Positions 19,956 to 29,751 of a stretch of 59,901 bases of DNA are shown here, piece by piece. The notes under the pieces are model-generated. The model saw nothing but the letters and a program-made list of their open reading frames with translations. It had not been told where the DNA came from and did no database searches. A program made the translations under genes and the position numbers. Source of the DNA: Fidelibacterota bacterium (lineage in GTDB: Bacteria; Fidelibacterota; Marinisomatia; SCGC-AAA003-L08; JACNLC01). Position 1 is the stretch's first letter; every line of letters begins with the position of its first letter. The stretch lies in the NCBI GenBank assembly GCA_024277615.1, contig JAJRUW010000100.1:1-59901 (forward strand), in the 5' to 3' direction.

Positions 19956-21401
19956 TCAGCCCTGCACAATCATCTCGACGAGGGCAATTAAATCTAAAAT
20001 GTCAGCTTCTTCATCCAGATTGAAATCAGCTGTGCAAAGGGTATAACCGGAAATATCTGAACCGGACATAATCCTGTCCACGAGATAAATCACGTCCTGG
20101 ATCGTCACGGCGCCATCATAGTCAGGGTCACCAACCGGGCAGTTTCCTGAGGGCTCGTACAACACCGCAATTTCGTCGATTCCCAGCCCCCTGTATCCAA
20201 GTGTGGAGTCGGGGTTTAAACCGATGGAAAGGTCTGAAAGCTCACCGGCTGAAAGCTCCACCGGATGATACTCTTCATGAGGAGTCCAGTTCTGATCGGT
20301 CCAGTTTACCGTGGTTACATTGCCAAAGGAGCTAAGTGCAACAAAAGCCGTATCCAACCCCCACTCAACTTCATAACCGAAATTAAGTTTCAGTGCGAAA
20401 TGATCGGCGGCGGGTATTTCAAAAGATTCCGCTGTGGTCAAAACCTGCAAATCATTGGAATAGATGTCTTCGCTCTGGGAGAACAGGTAACCTAATTCGA
20501 CAATCCAGTCTCCGGTGAGGATTTCCCAATTCTGTAAATCCTCAAAAGTATCTCTAAAAACAATCCCCGCAAATCTAGAGTTTACGGTAATATCGGTATC
20601 ATCAGTGAGGTCAAGCGAGTAGAAAACCGGAAAATAAGCATGTAGTCCGTCATCCCCCCGGATAGTTAATTCGTAATGTTCTTCGGGCAGTTCAAGCACT
20701 AATCCGGCATCTGTAAGGGCAAGAGTATCGTTTCCCATGTAGTCCCGGATTATGAGCTCTCTCTCACCGGTGAGCTGACCGTCAACGAGAATATTCAGCA
20801 GGTGGGTTTGCAAAGGCTGCAGGGCAGCATTGATCTCCGTCAGTGCGCTGCTGCTGGGGGAAAACTGATAGGTCTCTGTTACATATCCACGGGCTGATAT
20901 TTCAAGGGAATATGTACCGGGGCTTAACAATCTGCGGTAGCGTCCAAACTCGTCGGTAATTCTTGGTTTTAGCATGGGTCCGTCCAGTTCCGGTATAGTT
21001 ATCCGGGCGCTTAGGGGCTGGCCTGTCTCGGCATCGGTGATGAGACCGGTGACCTGATAATACTCGGCCCCGAGTTCAAATAATTCCATCCCGATCGCCC
21101 GGTTCATCAAATGGAATGCTCCCCTGATCCCCCTTGCAACCGTATCGTCGATCAGGTTCTCATCATCGGGCTGCAAATTTTCCGTACCCTGCTCAATCAG
21201 GTACTGAACACAGCCCGTCTGACTGTAGAACCAATCATGAGCATTTCCTCTTCTGGACTTACTGGTGACCGGCGTATAATAACCGTTCCCGTTCTCCTTG
21301 GGTATGAATCCGGCGATCTCAATTCCCAGTTGGGAGATCATATCGAAATCGGGAGAAACTTTACCGGTCTCCTCCCAATCCCAGGAATAGACTACTTTCT
21401 C
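19956..21401 (-). pseudogene. C-terminal part of the M14 carboxypeptidase, behind an in-frame TAG
   Basis: Continues the reading frame of the 21402-22199 piece directly after TAG at 21402-21404; there is no frameshift. The first in-frame ATG is at 21341 and lacks a good ribosome-binding site. The piece starts with VVYSWDWEE, which continues the region after the third zinc ligand, and carries the catalytic glutamate segment (CVQYLIEQGTEN). After that come a carboxypeptidase-regulatory-like domain (YQVTGLITDAETGQPLSARI), a beta domain and a dockerin-like C terminus (GDPDYDGAVTIQD, DFNLDEEADILD). Without readthrough this part is not made, or is made as an inactive fragment without a signal peptide. 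Confidence 0.8.
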
Positions 21402-22199
21402 CTAAACGTTGCCGGAACGGGAACTGTGAAAAGCAATGGATAAAATAAAATTTTGGGCTTTGGCAAAATCCCGGATTGAGCGCGTCTCGGCTTCGGAAAA
21501 TGGTGCACTACCGCGATAGTAATCATAGTGCGCAAAATAACTTGGATTGGGACCACCCGGGTCCAATTCCCAGGCTGCATCACCGAAAATCCAGTTGAAG
21601 TCATAGTTACGGTTTAGATCTACTCCGTCCGAGTCGTTGCCGGAGCCCGGTACAAAGTCAAAAACTCCGTTTGCATTCACATCCCGCTTATTTTTTCGAT
21701 AAGCTAAATCCTGAATCCAGGCACCTGCATCTTCATAGCCGTGGACGACTCTTAAACCTTCAGGATTATAGGTAGGAACAACCCAGACTTCAGCCGACTG
21801 CAGAATGGCTTTCATGTACTGGTAATACATACTTCCTATATGCTCTTCAGGATGGAGGAACATGTCGATCAGTTCCATGGCAGTCTCAACGCCGAAGATC
21901 TCCTCGGCATGACATTGGCCCAGAAATAACACCCGCGGCTCATCTTCTTTTACATCGGCATTGTATGAGAGTCTGACTCCCCAGAAGGGCAGGTCATCAT
22001 GGGTGGACCTGCCGATTTCTTCATAATGATAGATGATCCCGCTTCCCGGGTAACCCGGCGAAGGCTCGCTGTTCGAACCGAAATCCGCATCCCAAAGCTC
22101 CAATTGCTGCTGAATCTCCTCGTAAGTATGCCAGCGGTCTATCAACTGGCCCGACAAAAGGGAAACCCCCAGCAGACAAATAGAAAACAACAGTTTCAT
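21402..22199 (-). CDS. N-terminal part of a secreted M14 zinc carboxypeptidase, cut by TAG
   Basis: 265 residues from the ATG at 22199, which overlaps the TGA of the upstream gene (TGATG), so translation is coupled. A signal peptide ends near SGQ18. The zinc ligands of family M14 are present: His97 and Glu100 in LGQCHAEEIFG, and His258 in SIAFHSS; DLNRNYDFNW carries the substrate-binding arginine. The frame then meets TAG at 21402-21404 and continues open for another 482 codons. The stop falls between the last zinc ligand and the catalytic glutamate, so the truncated product should be inactive. The whole intended protein would be about 747 residues. Confidence 0.8.
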   Translation of the reverse strand: MKLLFSICLLGVSLLSGQLIDRWHTYEEIQQQLELWDADFGSNSEPSPGYPGSGIIYHYEEIGRSTHDDLPFWGVRLSYNADVKEDEPRVLFLGQCHAEEIFGVETAMELIDMFLHPEEHIGSMYYQYMKAILQSAEVWVVPTYNPEGLRVVHGYEDAGAWIQDLAYRKNKRDVNANGVFDFVPGSGNDSDGVDLNRNYDFNWIFGDAAWELDPGGPNPSYFAHYDYYRGSAPFSEAETRSIRDFAKAQNFILSIAFHSSRSGNV

Positions 22200-25126
22200 C
22201 AGCCGCCTATACCGACAATGTAATTAACCATGGTGACAACATCCAGTATATCAACCGTCCCATCAGTATTCGCATCGGAAGCGCAGATTTGATCCTCGGT
22301 AAACTCATGAGTTCCCATGATGTAACCCACGGTCATTACGACATCGAGAATATCAACAGTTTCATCAAAATTCGGGTCCATGGAACCACAGGCGTTCTGT
22401 TCAAGTGTACGGGATTGCACATAGATATTGATGAGGTCCTCCTTACCGGAACTGCGGGAGTCATCCCAAAACAATAAATAGGAATTTGAAGTTTCACTCA
22501 TCAATCCAATACCCGGATTCTCCTGTTTGAAGGCTGTGTGCACGACGTAAATCCCATTTTCGGCAAAAACAGGGGCACCGTTTTTGAATTCCTGATAATA
22601 AATATCTTTAGTTGTACTTTCGCGCGTATCTTCCCAGGCGATCATGTAAGTACCGTCCTGACTCGTGAGTAAAAAGGGATTATTCTCGTTGCTTCCGGAA
22701 ATATTCGAGACGGGAAATTCGTCACCCAGGGAATTAGCTGCCGGATCATAAGTGTTGCAGAATATATCGAAATCCAGACCATTCTCATAATCTTCCCAGC
22801 AGACTAACACTTCATTTTCCACGGGATTAAAAGTCAGTTCCACATCCTGTTGATCCAGGGGTTTGTCCGAAACAGGGAAACCTCCCGCTTCTCCAAGAAT
22901 ATCACCTGTAAAATTTACATACTGGGCATAGACGTCGGCATTTGCGTTACGGCTGTCTTTCCACACTACCATAATGCCTTCATCGGTCCGGGTGGATACG
23001 GGATTTGTCTGATTGTTGGCGACGGCTGATATTTCAATACCATCTTCCGGCCACCCGGTCTCGATATCCCCTGCATTATCAACAGCCTGAGCATAGATAT
23101 TCTGATCATCCCAGTTTCCTCCCTGCCAGACGACAATGCAACCACCTCCGGGGAGAGCTTCAATATCTTTTACGATATCATCCGTACCCCCGAGTTCTGC
23201 AAGCAGCACACCTCCATCAGCCCACTGGCGAATTCCATCGGCATCATATTTCTGAACATACACTTCATAATCGAACAGCCGCATGTCGGAAAATGCAAGA
23301 TAGACATAACCGTCTTCACCGGTTACAACAGCAGAATATTCCTGATTGAACTGCCAGGCAGCCAGATAAACAGGGCTTCCCGCGGGGTCACTTAACAGAT
23401 TCAGATTCAAATCAAAAATGAGATAGTATTGCAGAAAAGTGCCCCATTGGTCAACTGTCTCGTAGTTCAGGAAAATATGGTCTCCAATGAGTGCGGCGTG
23501 AGGGTTAACCTGATAGGTACCCTGGGTTCCCATAATGGTACCGTTACTGGCATCAAAGACATCATAGCTGTCATCAATGATCTGCCCGTAGATAACCGGG
23601 TATGAACCTCCAAATCGGAAATCTGTCCAGTATAACAGCGTACTGTTGTTTCCCAGATATAGAGCCTGCGGGGAAACACCGTTGCCGTCAATTCCAAAAT
23701 ATAATTCCAGGCCGTTTTCCATGAGGGTTATACCGCCGGGATTATCAACATGCTGCAGATAGAGCCCCTGGCTGCCGCTCCGCCAGTCTCCCCAGATCAT
23801 CAGGGCACCTCCCGAGCCGTCAGGCCTGATGAGGGGGCTGAACTGTGTATTGTCTGCATCACAGATCACCAATCCATCATCCTGAAAGGTTTGTGTGCCG
23901 TCGGCATCATAGTGCTGAAGATAGATGTCAACCTCGGGGAATGAAGCATTTCTCTCATCCATCCAGATTGCATAGACTCCCCCCTGTCCGTCGGTTGTGA
24001 GCCTGGGGCCGCTTTTGGTCTGACCAGTCAGGGCCACGGCACGGCCATCCGCTTCCCATTGGGCACTGCCTGATATATCATATTTCTGCATGTAAATATC
24101 GTCCCATTGAGAGCTATATCTCTTATCCGCCCAAATCACATAAGCGGAACCGTCAGCGGCTTTGACGCGAGGCGTAATCTGACTGCCGGCAGCACTGCAG
24201 ACAACTTCTCCGTTGTCGTTCAGCAGCATATTCCCGTCCGTATCAATATACTGGATGTAAATATCGGTTTCCTGCTGTAAAAGCCTTTCATCTTCCCAGA
24301 CAACCACGGATATTTCCGAGCTTAAATCATTGATCTTTGGCTTGTTCTGATTATTGACCGCATCACAGACGACGATTCCTCCCTCTTCGGGCGTTGACCA
24401 CAGCGTATTACAGGCTGTGTCAATGCGCTGGGCATAGATATCGGAAAATTCACCCACACTCTGTGCCCAGGCCATGTTGGCGAAACCTGTACCCGAAACT
24501 TCAATACTGACACCGGTGTGACTTCCTGAACTGGTGATGATGGGAAATCCAGCCGTTGCCGGATCTTCCAGAGCTCCCGCTGTTGTCAGGTGCTGAGCGT
24601 AGATCTGGCCCGAATTCGAGACGGAGTTGTCATCCCAAATAACAAAGGCTCCGCCCAGGCCATCGACGCACATATTGGGTGAAACCTGTTTCCCGGGAAC
24701 AGTAGTCAGGGGCGTACCCGTCGCTCCCCAGATGAGTGTGTCGATCAATCCTTCGGAATTCAGGTGCTGCGCAAAAATGTCTCCGTCTTCCGGTTCGTAA
24801 CGATAGTCAATCCAGATGAAAAAAGCACCCCCTGCTCCGTCGCTGACCAGGATTGGATCCTCCTGGCGGCCTTCGGCAATTACTACGGGAACGCCCAGGT
24901 CACCCCACAACTTTGTTCCGTCTGAAGTTACTTTTTGAGCAAAGATATCCCTGACACCTCCCCGGGTATCGGACCAGGCAAAGAGCATTTCATCTGAATT
25001 CCCCGAGTCCCCGCTCCGTTGCCACTCAATATGAACGCCCTGTCTCACCGGCAGGCCGTTGTCCTGCCAGTCATATTGGCCAAATACGAGTACCGTTGTA
25101 AGTAAAAGCAATGCGATATTTTTCAT
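22199..25126 (-). CDS. Secreted propeller-repeat protein with dockerin-like C terminus
   Basis: 975 residues from the ATG at 25126 (GAGGAAAT just upstream, signal peptide MKNIALLLLTTVLVFGQ). Most of the protein consists of repeats of about 50-55 residues containing W-x-D-x-R followed by DIYAQ or DIYLQ (FAWSDTRGGVRDIFAQK, IWADKRYSSQWDDIYMQ, VWKDSRNANADVYAQY), so it should fold as one or more beta-propellers. The last 65 residues form a dockerin-like pair (DPNFDETVDILD, DANTDGTVDILD). No enzyme motif. It lies 38 bases after the propeller lipoprotein and overlaps the M14 gene, so all are probably one operon. Confidence 0.82.
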   Translation of the reverse strand: MKNIALLLLTTVLVFGQYDWQDNGLPVRQGVHIEWQRSGDSGNSDEMLFAWSDTRGGVRDIFAQKVTSDGTKLWGDLGVPVVIAEGRQEDPILVSDGAGGAFFIWIDYRYEPEDGDIFAQHLNSEGLIDTLIWGATGTPLTTVPGKQVSPNMCVDGLGGAFVIWDDNSVSNSGQIYAQHLTTAGALEDPATAGFPIITSSGSHTGVSIEVSGTGFANMAWAQSVGEFSDIYAQRIDTACNTLWSTPEEGGIVVCDAVNNQNKPKINDLSSEISVVVWEDERLLQQETDIYIQYIDTDGNMLLNDNGEVVCSAAGSQITPRVKAADGSAYVIWADKRYSSQWDDIYMQKYDISGSAQWEADGRAVALTGQTKSGPRLTTDGQGGVYAIWMDERNASFPEVDIYLQHYDADGTQTFQDDGLVICDADNTQFSPLIRPDGSGGALMIWGDWRSGSQGLYLQHVDNPGGITLMENGLELYFGIDGNGVSPQALYLGNNSTLLYWTDFRFGGSYPVIYGQIIDDSYDVFDASNGTIMGTQGTYQVNPHAALIGDHIFLNYETVDQWGTFLQYYLIFDLNLNLLSDPAGSPVYLAAWQFNQEYSAVVTGEDGYVYLAFSDMRLFDYEVYVQKYDADGIRQWADGGVLLAELGGTDDIVKDIEALPGGGCIVVWQGGNWDDQNIYAQAVDNAGDIETGWPEDGIEISAVANNQTNPVSTRTDEGIMVVWKDSRNANADVYAQYVNFTGDILGEAGGFPVSDKPLDQQDVELTFNPVENEVLVCWEDYENGLDFDIFCNTYDPAANSLGDEFPVSNISGSNENNPFLLTSQDGTYMIAWEDTRESTTKDIYYQEFKNGAPVFAENGIYVVHTAFKQENPGIGLMSETSNSYLLFWDDSRSSGKEDLINIYVQSRTLEQNACGSMDPNFDETVDILDVVMTVGYIMGTHEFTEDQICASDANTDGTVDILDVVTMVNYIVGIGG

Positions 25127-25164
25127 ATTTCCTCTAAAATTTTTAATTAACAAATACATTTCAT

Positions 25165-26256
25165 TCAATAGTCAATTCGATAAATCTCCACGCCCGCTCT
25201 GGTAGCAGCAAAAAGCGTCTGAGCATCGATAATTTTTACCTGATAAACATAATCTGTGGGTATCCAGCCGATTTCAGAAAAATTCAGATCACCGTCCCAT
25301 TCGTACAGCAGCACACCGTCATTCCCGCAGGCCAGGGCCAGCAATCCGGAATCGGAATGAATTCCATTGACCGAATACCCGTCAGCAAGCTGTAATGTAC
25401 CAACCACAGTTCCGGCTGAATCAAGTAAGGCTGTGTAACAACCAAAGTCATTTTTAAGGCCCGTAAAAACAACTGACTTGTCTGAATATTGGCAATTCGC
25501 GGAACCGGGAATGTCATAACTGCCGATTCTTTCCAGATTGTTTGAAGCATTCACCCTGATGATGGTGATATCAAGCTGCGAGTTCGTCACGGCGAGAAAC
25601 CCGTCGGCATAACTGATGAATTTAGCGTTACCGCTCAGGGCATCCACAGAATCAACACTAACAGGCGGATTCAGCCAGTAGAGTTCGCCAAATGAGCCGA
25701 CGGTCATTTGCCGCATAGTGACATGGGTTGAATCTGTGAAGCGCTTAAAACTGTTTTGAGCTCCAATTTCGTAGGATCTATTGAGTGTGAAAACGGTTAC
25801 CGTCTCGTTTGCCTGATCCTCTTCCACAGTAAAACTGCGCACATAATCCCGATCATCATTGTCAATTCCATAGGCAACTCTGCTGAAGAATGCATCTTGA
25901 GGCATGAAACGGTAATGCACGCCATCGGTGATGAATTTCAGAGTGAGGACAAGGGGATAATCCCTCAGCAACACGACCGGGGCATTAATTGACTGTCCGT
26001 AATCGGGCGCATCGAATATCTGTTCAAAGTTAACGGCATTACCCGCCGTGATTTGATAACGGTATAGCCTTACGCCCTGTTCTTCCGAATTGACAAAGAG
26101 CAGTGAATCCGTTACATCCAGCGTTCGGCAATAACTTCCCGTATCAATGGTAAATTCTGAAAGGATTTTAATGCCCACGGGATCCGAAGGCGACAGACAG
26201 CCCAGCAGCCATATAGCCAAACCCCATATTATGTTTTTCGTTATTTTATGCTTCAC
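25165..26256 (-). CDS. Lipoprotein with beta-propeller repeats
   Basis: 363 residues from a GTG at 26256. A lipobox (WLLGC) near residue 20 predicts a lipid-anchored envelope protein. The remainder contains LVIVD-like propeller repeats (ILSEFTIDTG, RTLDVTDSLLFVN, KIIDAQTLFAATRAGVEIYR). No catalytic residues are recognised. It lies 18 bases after the outer-membrane barrel gene in the poly-gamma-glutamate operon; a scaffold or ligand-binding role at the outer membrane is inferred from that context only. Confidence 0.75.
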   Translation of the reverse strand: MKHKITKNIIWGLAIWLLGCLSPSDPVGIKILSEFTIDTGSYCRTLDVTDSLLFVNSEEQGVRLYRYQITAGNAVNFEQIFDAPDYGQSINAPVVLLRDYPLVLTLKFITDGVHYRFMPQDAFFSRVAYGIDNDDRDYVRSFTVEEDQANETVTVFTLNRSYEIGAQNSFKRFTDSTHVTMRQMTVGSFGELYWLNPPVSVDSVDALSGNAKFISYADGFLAVTNSQLDITIIRVNASNNLERIGSYDIPGSANCQYSDKSVVFTGLKNDFGCYTALLDSAGTVVGTLQLADGYSVNGIHSDSGLLALACGNDGVLLYEWDGDLNFSEIGWIPTDYVYQVKIIDAQTLFAATRAGVEIYRIDY

Positions 26257-26274
26257 AAAATATTCCCGTTTTTA

Positions 26275-27318
26275 TCAATAAAATATGTCCGCATAGAAAG
26301 AATAGCTGAACTTCAGCCATATCTGGTTTTGTGAGAAGGATTTCAAGTCTTCCACCCACTGAAAATCCGAGACGGTCGTCCGGTGCCGATAAGTCCAGCG
26401 AAGCTGTAAACGTAACTCGGATGAAATATCCTCAGTGATCCCCACAGTCAATTGAGAGTCAAAATGTTCCCGGCCGGCATGTAAGGGGTCATTCGGGTCA
26501 TCAGTCAGATATCGCCGGTGTTCGGTCTTCTGCGACAGCCAAACTTCCGAAATTAAATTTTCAGGATACCATTTCACGGAAAAGCCCCACATTTCATGAT
26601 CGAATGAGCGATCTTTTGCAGTGGAAATGTAACCGCTGCCAAAAGTGATATTACTGCCCTGGCCGGCGATGTAGGTTCCGCTCAGTCTGAAGCGGGGGAA
26701 AATATCCGTACTCATTTTTAGGCCGCGCCGGAGCAGCTTTGTATCATATTCGGTGAAATTGGAGTTATAATATTCCCGGGTATCACCTAACTCAAGACGC
26801 AGCCAGGTCTTTTTCAGCACTTGGAATGAATATGTCAGATTTAACTTCTGCAGTGAAAAGCTGCATTCTTTACGAACTTTCCCGATCAGATCTTCATCTT
26901 TGTACAGACGCAGGAAGTAATCCGGCAGATAAGAATACCGGAACTTCAACCAGCTGTATGGGGCCAGATGCTGTTCGAGGCGGAGGTTGAAAGCCGTGTA
27001 CGATTTTCGGTCAGCCTGCAGATAATCGGCATAGCTTAAGTTCAAAATCAGATTGGTTGTATTTTTAAGCGATAGAACAGGACTGTAGATAAACCTGAAC
27101 TCCGGTTTTAGTATTTCACTGTCAAAGGTAGCGACAGCCTGCGGCAGCAGCCCGTCGGCCGTTGCAGATGTTTTCTCGAGTGCAGAAAATTTCAGGAGGT
27201 TGTCATCATAGCCGAAACCGACAGTTGCTCTGAAATAGAGCGGAACCGCCAGTCTTTCAATCAGGGTCTGACCGGAAAGTGGTAACAGGAAGAGCAAAAC
27301 AAGCAAACGGAACTTCAT
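26275..27318 (-). CDS. Predicted outer-membrane beta-barrel protein of the poly-gamma-glutamate operon
   Basis: 347 residues with a signal peptide (LLVLLFLLPLSGQ). The mature part consists of alternating amphipathic strands rich in Tyr, Phe, Trp and Leu (LILNLSYADYLQ, WLKFRYSYLPDYF, LQLRWTYRHRTTV) and ends with an aromatic residue (SFYADIFY), typical of an outer-membrane barrel. No family name is recognised. It lies 10 bases downstream of the duplicated-domain gene, following pgsB-pgsC-pgsW. By position it is a candidate outer-membrane export or anchoring component for the polymer, which is inference. Confidence 0.75.
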   Translation of the reverse strand: MKFRLLVLLFLLPLSGQTLIERLAVPLYFRATVGFGYDDNLLKFSALEKTSATADGLLPQAVATFDSEILKPEFRFIYSPVLSLKNTTNLILNLSYADYLQADRKSYTAFNLRLEQHLAPYSWLKFRYSYLPDYFLRLYKDEDLIGKVRKECSFSLQKLNLTYSFQVLKKTWLRLELGDTREYYNSNFTEYDTKLLRRGLKMSTDIFPRFRLSGTYIAGQGSNITFGSGYISTAKDRSFDHEMWGFSVKWYPENLISEVWLSQKTEHRRYLTDDPNDPLHAGREHFDSQLTVGITEDISSELRLQLRWTYRHRTTVSDFQWVEDLKSFSQNQIWLKFSYSFYADIFY

Positions 27319-27328
27319 CGTTGAGCGA

Positions 27329-28216
27329 TCATTCTCCGTTTTTGTCTGCCGGGTATTTAAGGCATCTCACGAACACCGTCTTACCTTCGTTAAGGAGTTG
27401 CAGCGTATATTGATGTCTTCCTTCCCGGAGTTCCAGATCAAATGAACGCCATTTCCCTGGGACAAGCGACTTTTCTTCTTCAATTGTGCTTTGTTCAGAC
27501 TTTTCAGTCGTAAAGAAATAGGTCCCGATTTCGAGTTCATCTCTCAGCAGTCTCAAGCGATAGGGCTCTTCATTCGTCATCCAGTCCTCAAAAGCCAGAC
27601 GGGAAATCACTTCAAGGTGACCGGGGCCTTCCAGTTCGAGTGTCATGGAGCTACCGCCGTCCAATTTGAAATATCGGATGGTTTTATTCTGCACCAGAAT
27701 GTGATCGGGAGACCTGTCCGTGATAGGAGTCACGAAAGTACTGCCGGTCCTTGTGTCCGGCGTGCTTTTCATCAGCATTCTTATTAGCACCGGATTATTT
27801 TTTTTGCCGGCGGGTGCGAGGGTCACAACATGTTCTCCGCCGGGTATGCTGAATAGATAGCTGCCCGAAATCGTATAGGCATGTCCCGGATGACGGGGGG
27901 ATCTGACCTTTCCCGATTTCTTTTTTGAAAAAGAAATAACGATCGAGTCGGCATCGTCAATGATGAGATGATAGGCAAAGTCATTAATGCCGGATATTTT
28001 TTGGGGTACGGCCTTGCGGGCGATAATTTCCAGTTTCATCGGTCCCCTGAGCCGATAATGCAGCGGCATATCCTGAAGCTGATAATATGTCCGCCGTTTG
28101 TCACCAATTGTAAGGACTTCTTTCTGGCCCGTTTCAACAGGAGAAACTGCCTTTCCGTTCAGGACGGCTGCACACAAAATAATTGCAATAAGACTATAAA
28201 ATTGATTCCGGTTCAT
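27329..28216 (-). CDS. Exported protein with two copies of an unknown domain, in the pgs operon
   Basis: 295 residues with a signal peptide (FYSLIAIILCAAVLNGKA). Two related domains follow, about 40-150 and 175-290. They share the order RTYYQLQD/IRYFKLDG, LRGPMKLEIIARKA/LEGPGHLEVISRLA, then HLIIDD/RLRLLRD, a Lys/Glu-rich loop, and GGEHVVTLAP/EGRHQYTLQLL with a final valine-arginine strand. They look like beta sandwiches. The gene overlaps the end of pgsW by 23 bases, implying translational coupling. The periplasmic location and tight linkage suggest a role in polymer handling; no known name. Confidence 0.75.
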   Translation of the reverse strand: MNRNQFYSLIAIILCAAVLNGKAVSPVETGQKEVLTIGDKRRTYYQLQDMPLHYRLRGPMKLEIIARKAVPQKISGINDFAYHLIIDDADSIVISFSKKKSGKVRSPRHPGHAYTISGSYLFSIPGGEHVVTLAPAGKKNNPVLIRMLMKSTPDTRTGSTFVTPITDRSPDHILVQNKTIRYFKLDGGSSMTLELEGPGHLEVISRLAFEDWMTNEEPYRLRLLRDELEIGTYFFTTEKSEQSTIEEEKSLVPGKWRSFDLELREGRHQYTLQLLNEGKTVFVRCLKYPADKNGE

Positions 28217-29315
28217 AGGTCTCGGTTCTTTTCAAAATTTGTTGATGACTGAAAATGCCAACACCCGTCACGGCTCCGGAGGCAAACAAAAGAGCCAGCA
28301 GGGTTATCCAGAAATTATATTCTCGGACGGAATAAAGTTTACCCTGCCCTATTTCAGGTGTGGGGATGGGAGCCAGAGGCAGGTCATATTTTTCGGCAAT
28401 TCTTTTTATATTCAATAAATGAACTACGGATACGCTGTTCCGGGCAAATTCCCTGAGCACACTGGAACCACCCAGTGAGGACAGCCTCCGGGGATCGGAC
28501 AAGCCGGTGGGAATCAATTTCGCATTAATGCTCGGTCCCACACTGGCGGCACCACCTCCAATGTTAATAAAAGCCGCATACTGCGAAACAGGCGCTATCG
28601 AACCATAGAGTTCGAGACGTTTTGCAATGCTTGAGGACAGATCTGGCTCGTCGATCAGCATCACTGAGTTCCGGCGAATGGCAGCCCGGATCAACTCACG
28701 CCCGCGGACACTCACGCCTTTGCCTGTATCACCTTTGCCGCCGACGGAGGCAGCCATAGATTTGAAGGGGAAGACTCCTGCCGTATTCAAGACGGTTTCC
28801 ATATCCAGCCACGTAAAATAGGGGTCTGTCGCCCCCCATTGAGATGCCCCTACCGAGCTGATAATGACCGGTTTTAAGCCCAGTACCGAACAGGCTGCAA
28901 AAACTGCAAGATTGGCCCCGGGCATAGAAGCAGTAAACGAAACGGCCACCCTGTCACCCCGCTTGACACCCGCTGAAATCAGCATGTCCACCATAACCGC
29001 TGCAAAATTCGGATTCAGGGTTGTGAGTTTGTAATCCAGGTTACCCTGGTCCGTGGTGATCAAACTGAACTGCGGACCGATGAGAGCGGTTTCGTTGGGG
29101 TCATTTTCCGAATCAACAAAGACCCCCTTTCCGCCCATCCTGAATTCCTTCAAAGTCGTCATTGCGCGGGACATCAGCCGGGATGCCTGTATCTTTTTGT
29201 CAAAACCCCGGGCTTTGTGAATTACTGTGATCTTTGATGCCACAAAAAACACAAATAAATTAAAAATGGCCAGAGCGACCAGAGTGCTTGTTTTCTGTAT
29301 GGCCGGCCTAAACAT
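28194..29315 (-). CDS. pgsW: PgsW-type poly-gamma-glutamate system protein
   Basis: 373 residues from the ATG at 29315, preceded by GGAG seven bases upstream and overlapping the pgsC stop by 8 bases. An N-terminal membrane anchor (LVALAIFNLFVFFVAS) leads into an extracytoplasmic domain, and a second transmembrane helix (FWITLLALLFASGAVTGVGIF) lies close to the C terminus. The central part has conserved-looking blocks GDRVAVSFTASMPGANLAV, VIISSVGASQWGATDP and GGGAASVG. This matches the poly-gamma-glutamate system protein that accompanies PgsB and PgsC outside Bacillus; its biochemical role is not settled. It ends in TAG. Confidence 0.8.
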   Translation of the reverse strand: MFRPAIQKTSTLVALAIFNLFVFFVASKITVIHKARGFDKKIQASRLMSRAMTTLKEFRMGGKGVFVDSENDPNETALIGPQFSLITTDQGNLDYKLTTLNPNFAAVMVDMLISAGVKRGDRVAVSFTASMPGANLAVFAACSVLGLKPVIISSVGASQWGATDPYFTWLDMETVLNTAGVFPFKSMAASVGGKGDTGKGVSVRGRELIRAAIRRNSVMLIDEPDLSSSIAKRLELYGSIAPVSQYAAFINIGGGAASVGPSINAKLIPTGLSDPRRLSSLGGSSVLREFARNSVSVVHLLNIKRIAEKYDLPLAPIPTPEIGQGKLYSVREYNFWITLLALLFASGAVTGVGIFSHQQILKRTETYEPESIL

Positions 29316-29751
29316 TGGGCAACTCCATTCCAATGGTCATCAGGAACAGTTGGACAATGGTGGCAGTGATCAATATTACACTCAATGTCCGTATTACACC
29401 TTGTCGATCCATCCAACTGGCGATCAGACCCGGGATGATGTTACCGATTACGGCCAGATTCAGGTTGTTGTCAGGGTAAACAAGATATAATTTTGAAGCA
29501 TATCCCAGGAAAAAGCCCAAAAGTAGGCTTAACACCAGACGGCGCTTGCCATAGATCAGCATCAGCTTTCCAACTCCCTGAACAATGATGAACACTATCA
29601 GTGAAATTCCGAAAGTGCTCAGGATACGGATGGGATCATGCAGATAAATGGCGATATATCCGGGAACGATGACACCGCCCGCTGTGACTCCCAGTGTTTC
29701 TGTAAATACCAGACTTAGTACGATTCCAAGTCCTACGGCAATCTCAACCAT
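29308..29751 (-). CDS. pgsC: Poly-gamma-glutamate synthesis membrane protein PgsC/CapC
   Basis: 147 residues, almost entirely hydrophobic, with four to five membrane segments. The start MVEIAVGLGIVLSLVFTE and the blocks GGVIVPGYIAIYL and GKRRLVLSLLLGFFLGY are typical of PgsC/CapC, which partners with the PgsB ligase at the inner membrane to make and translocate poly-gamma-glutamate. Length agrees with the family (about 150). Its ATG overlaps the pgsB stop by 8 bases and its TAG overlaps the pgsW start, so all three are translationally coupled. Confidence 0.88.
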   Translation of the reverse strand: MVEIAVGLGIVLSLVFTETLGVTAGGVIVPGYIAIYLHDPIRILSTFGISLIVFIIVQGVGKLMLIYGKRRLVLSLLLGFFLGYASKLYLVYPDNNLNLAVIGNIIPGLIASWMDRQGVIRTLSVILITATIVQLFLMTIGMELPNV

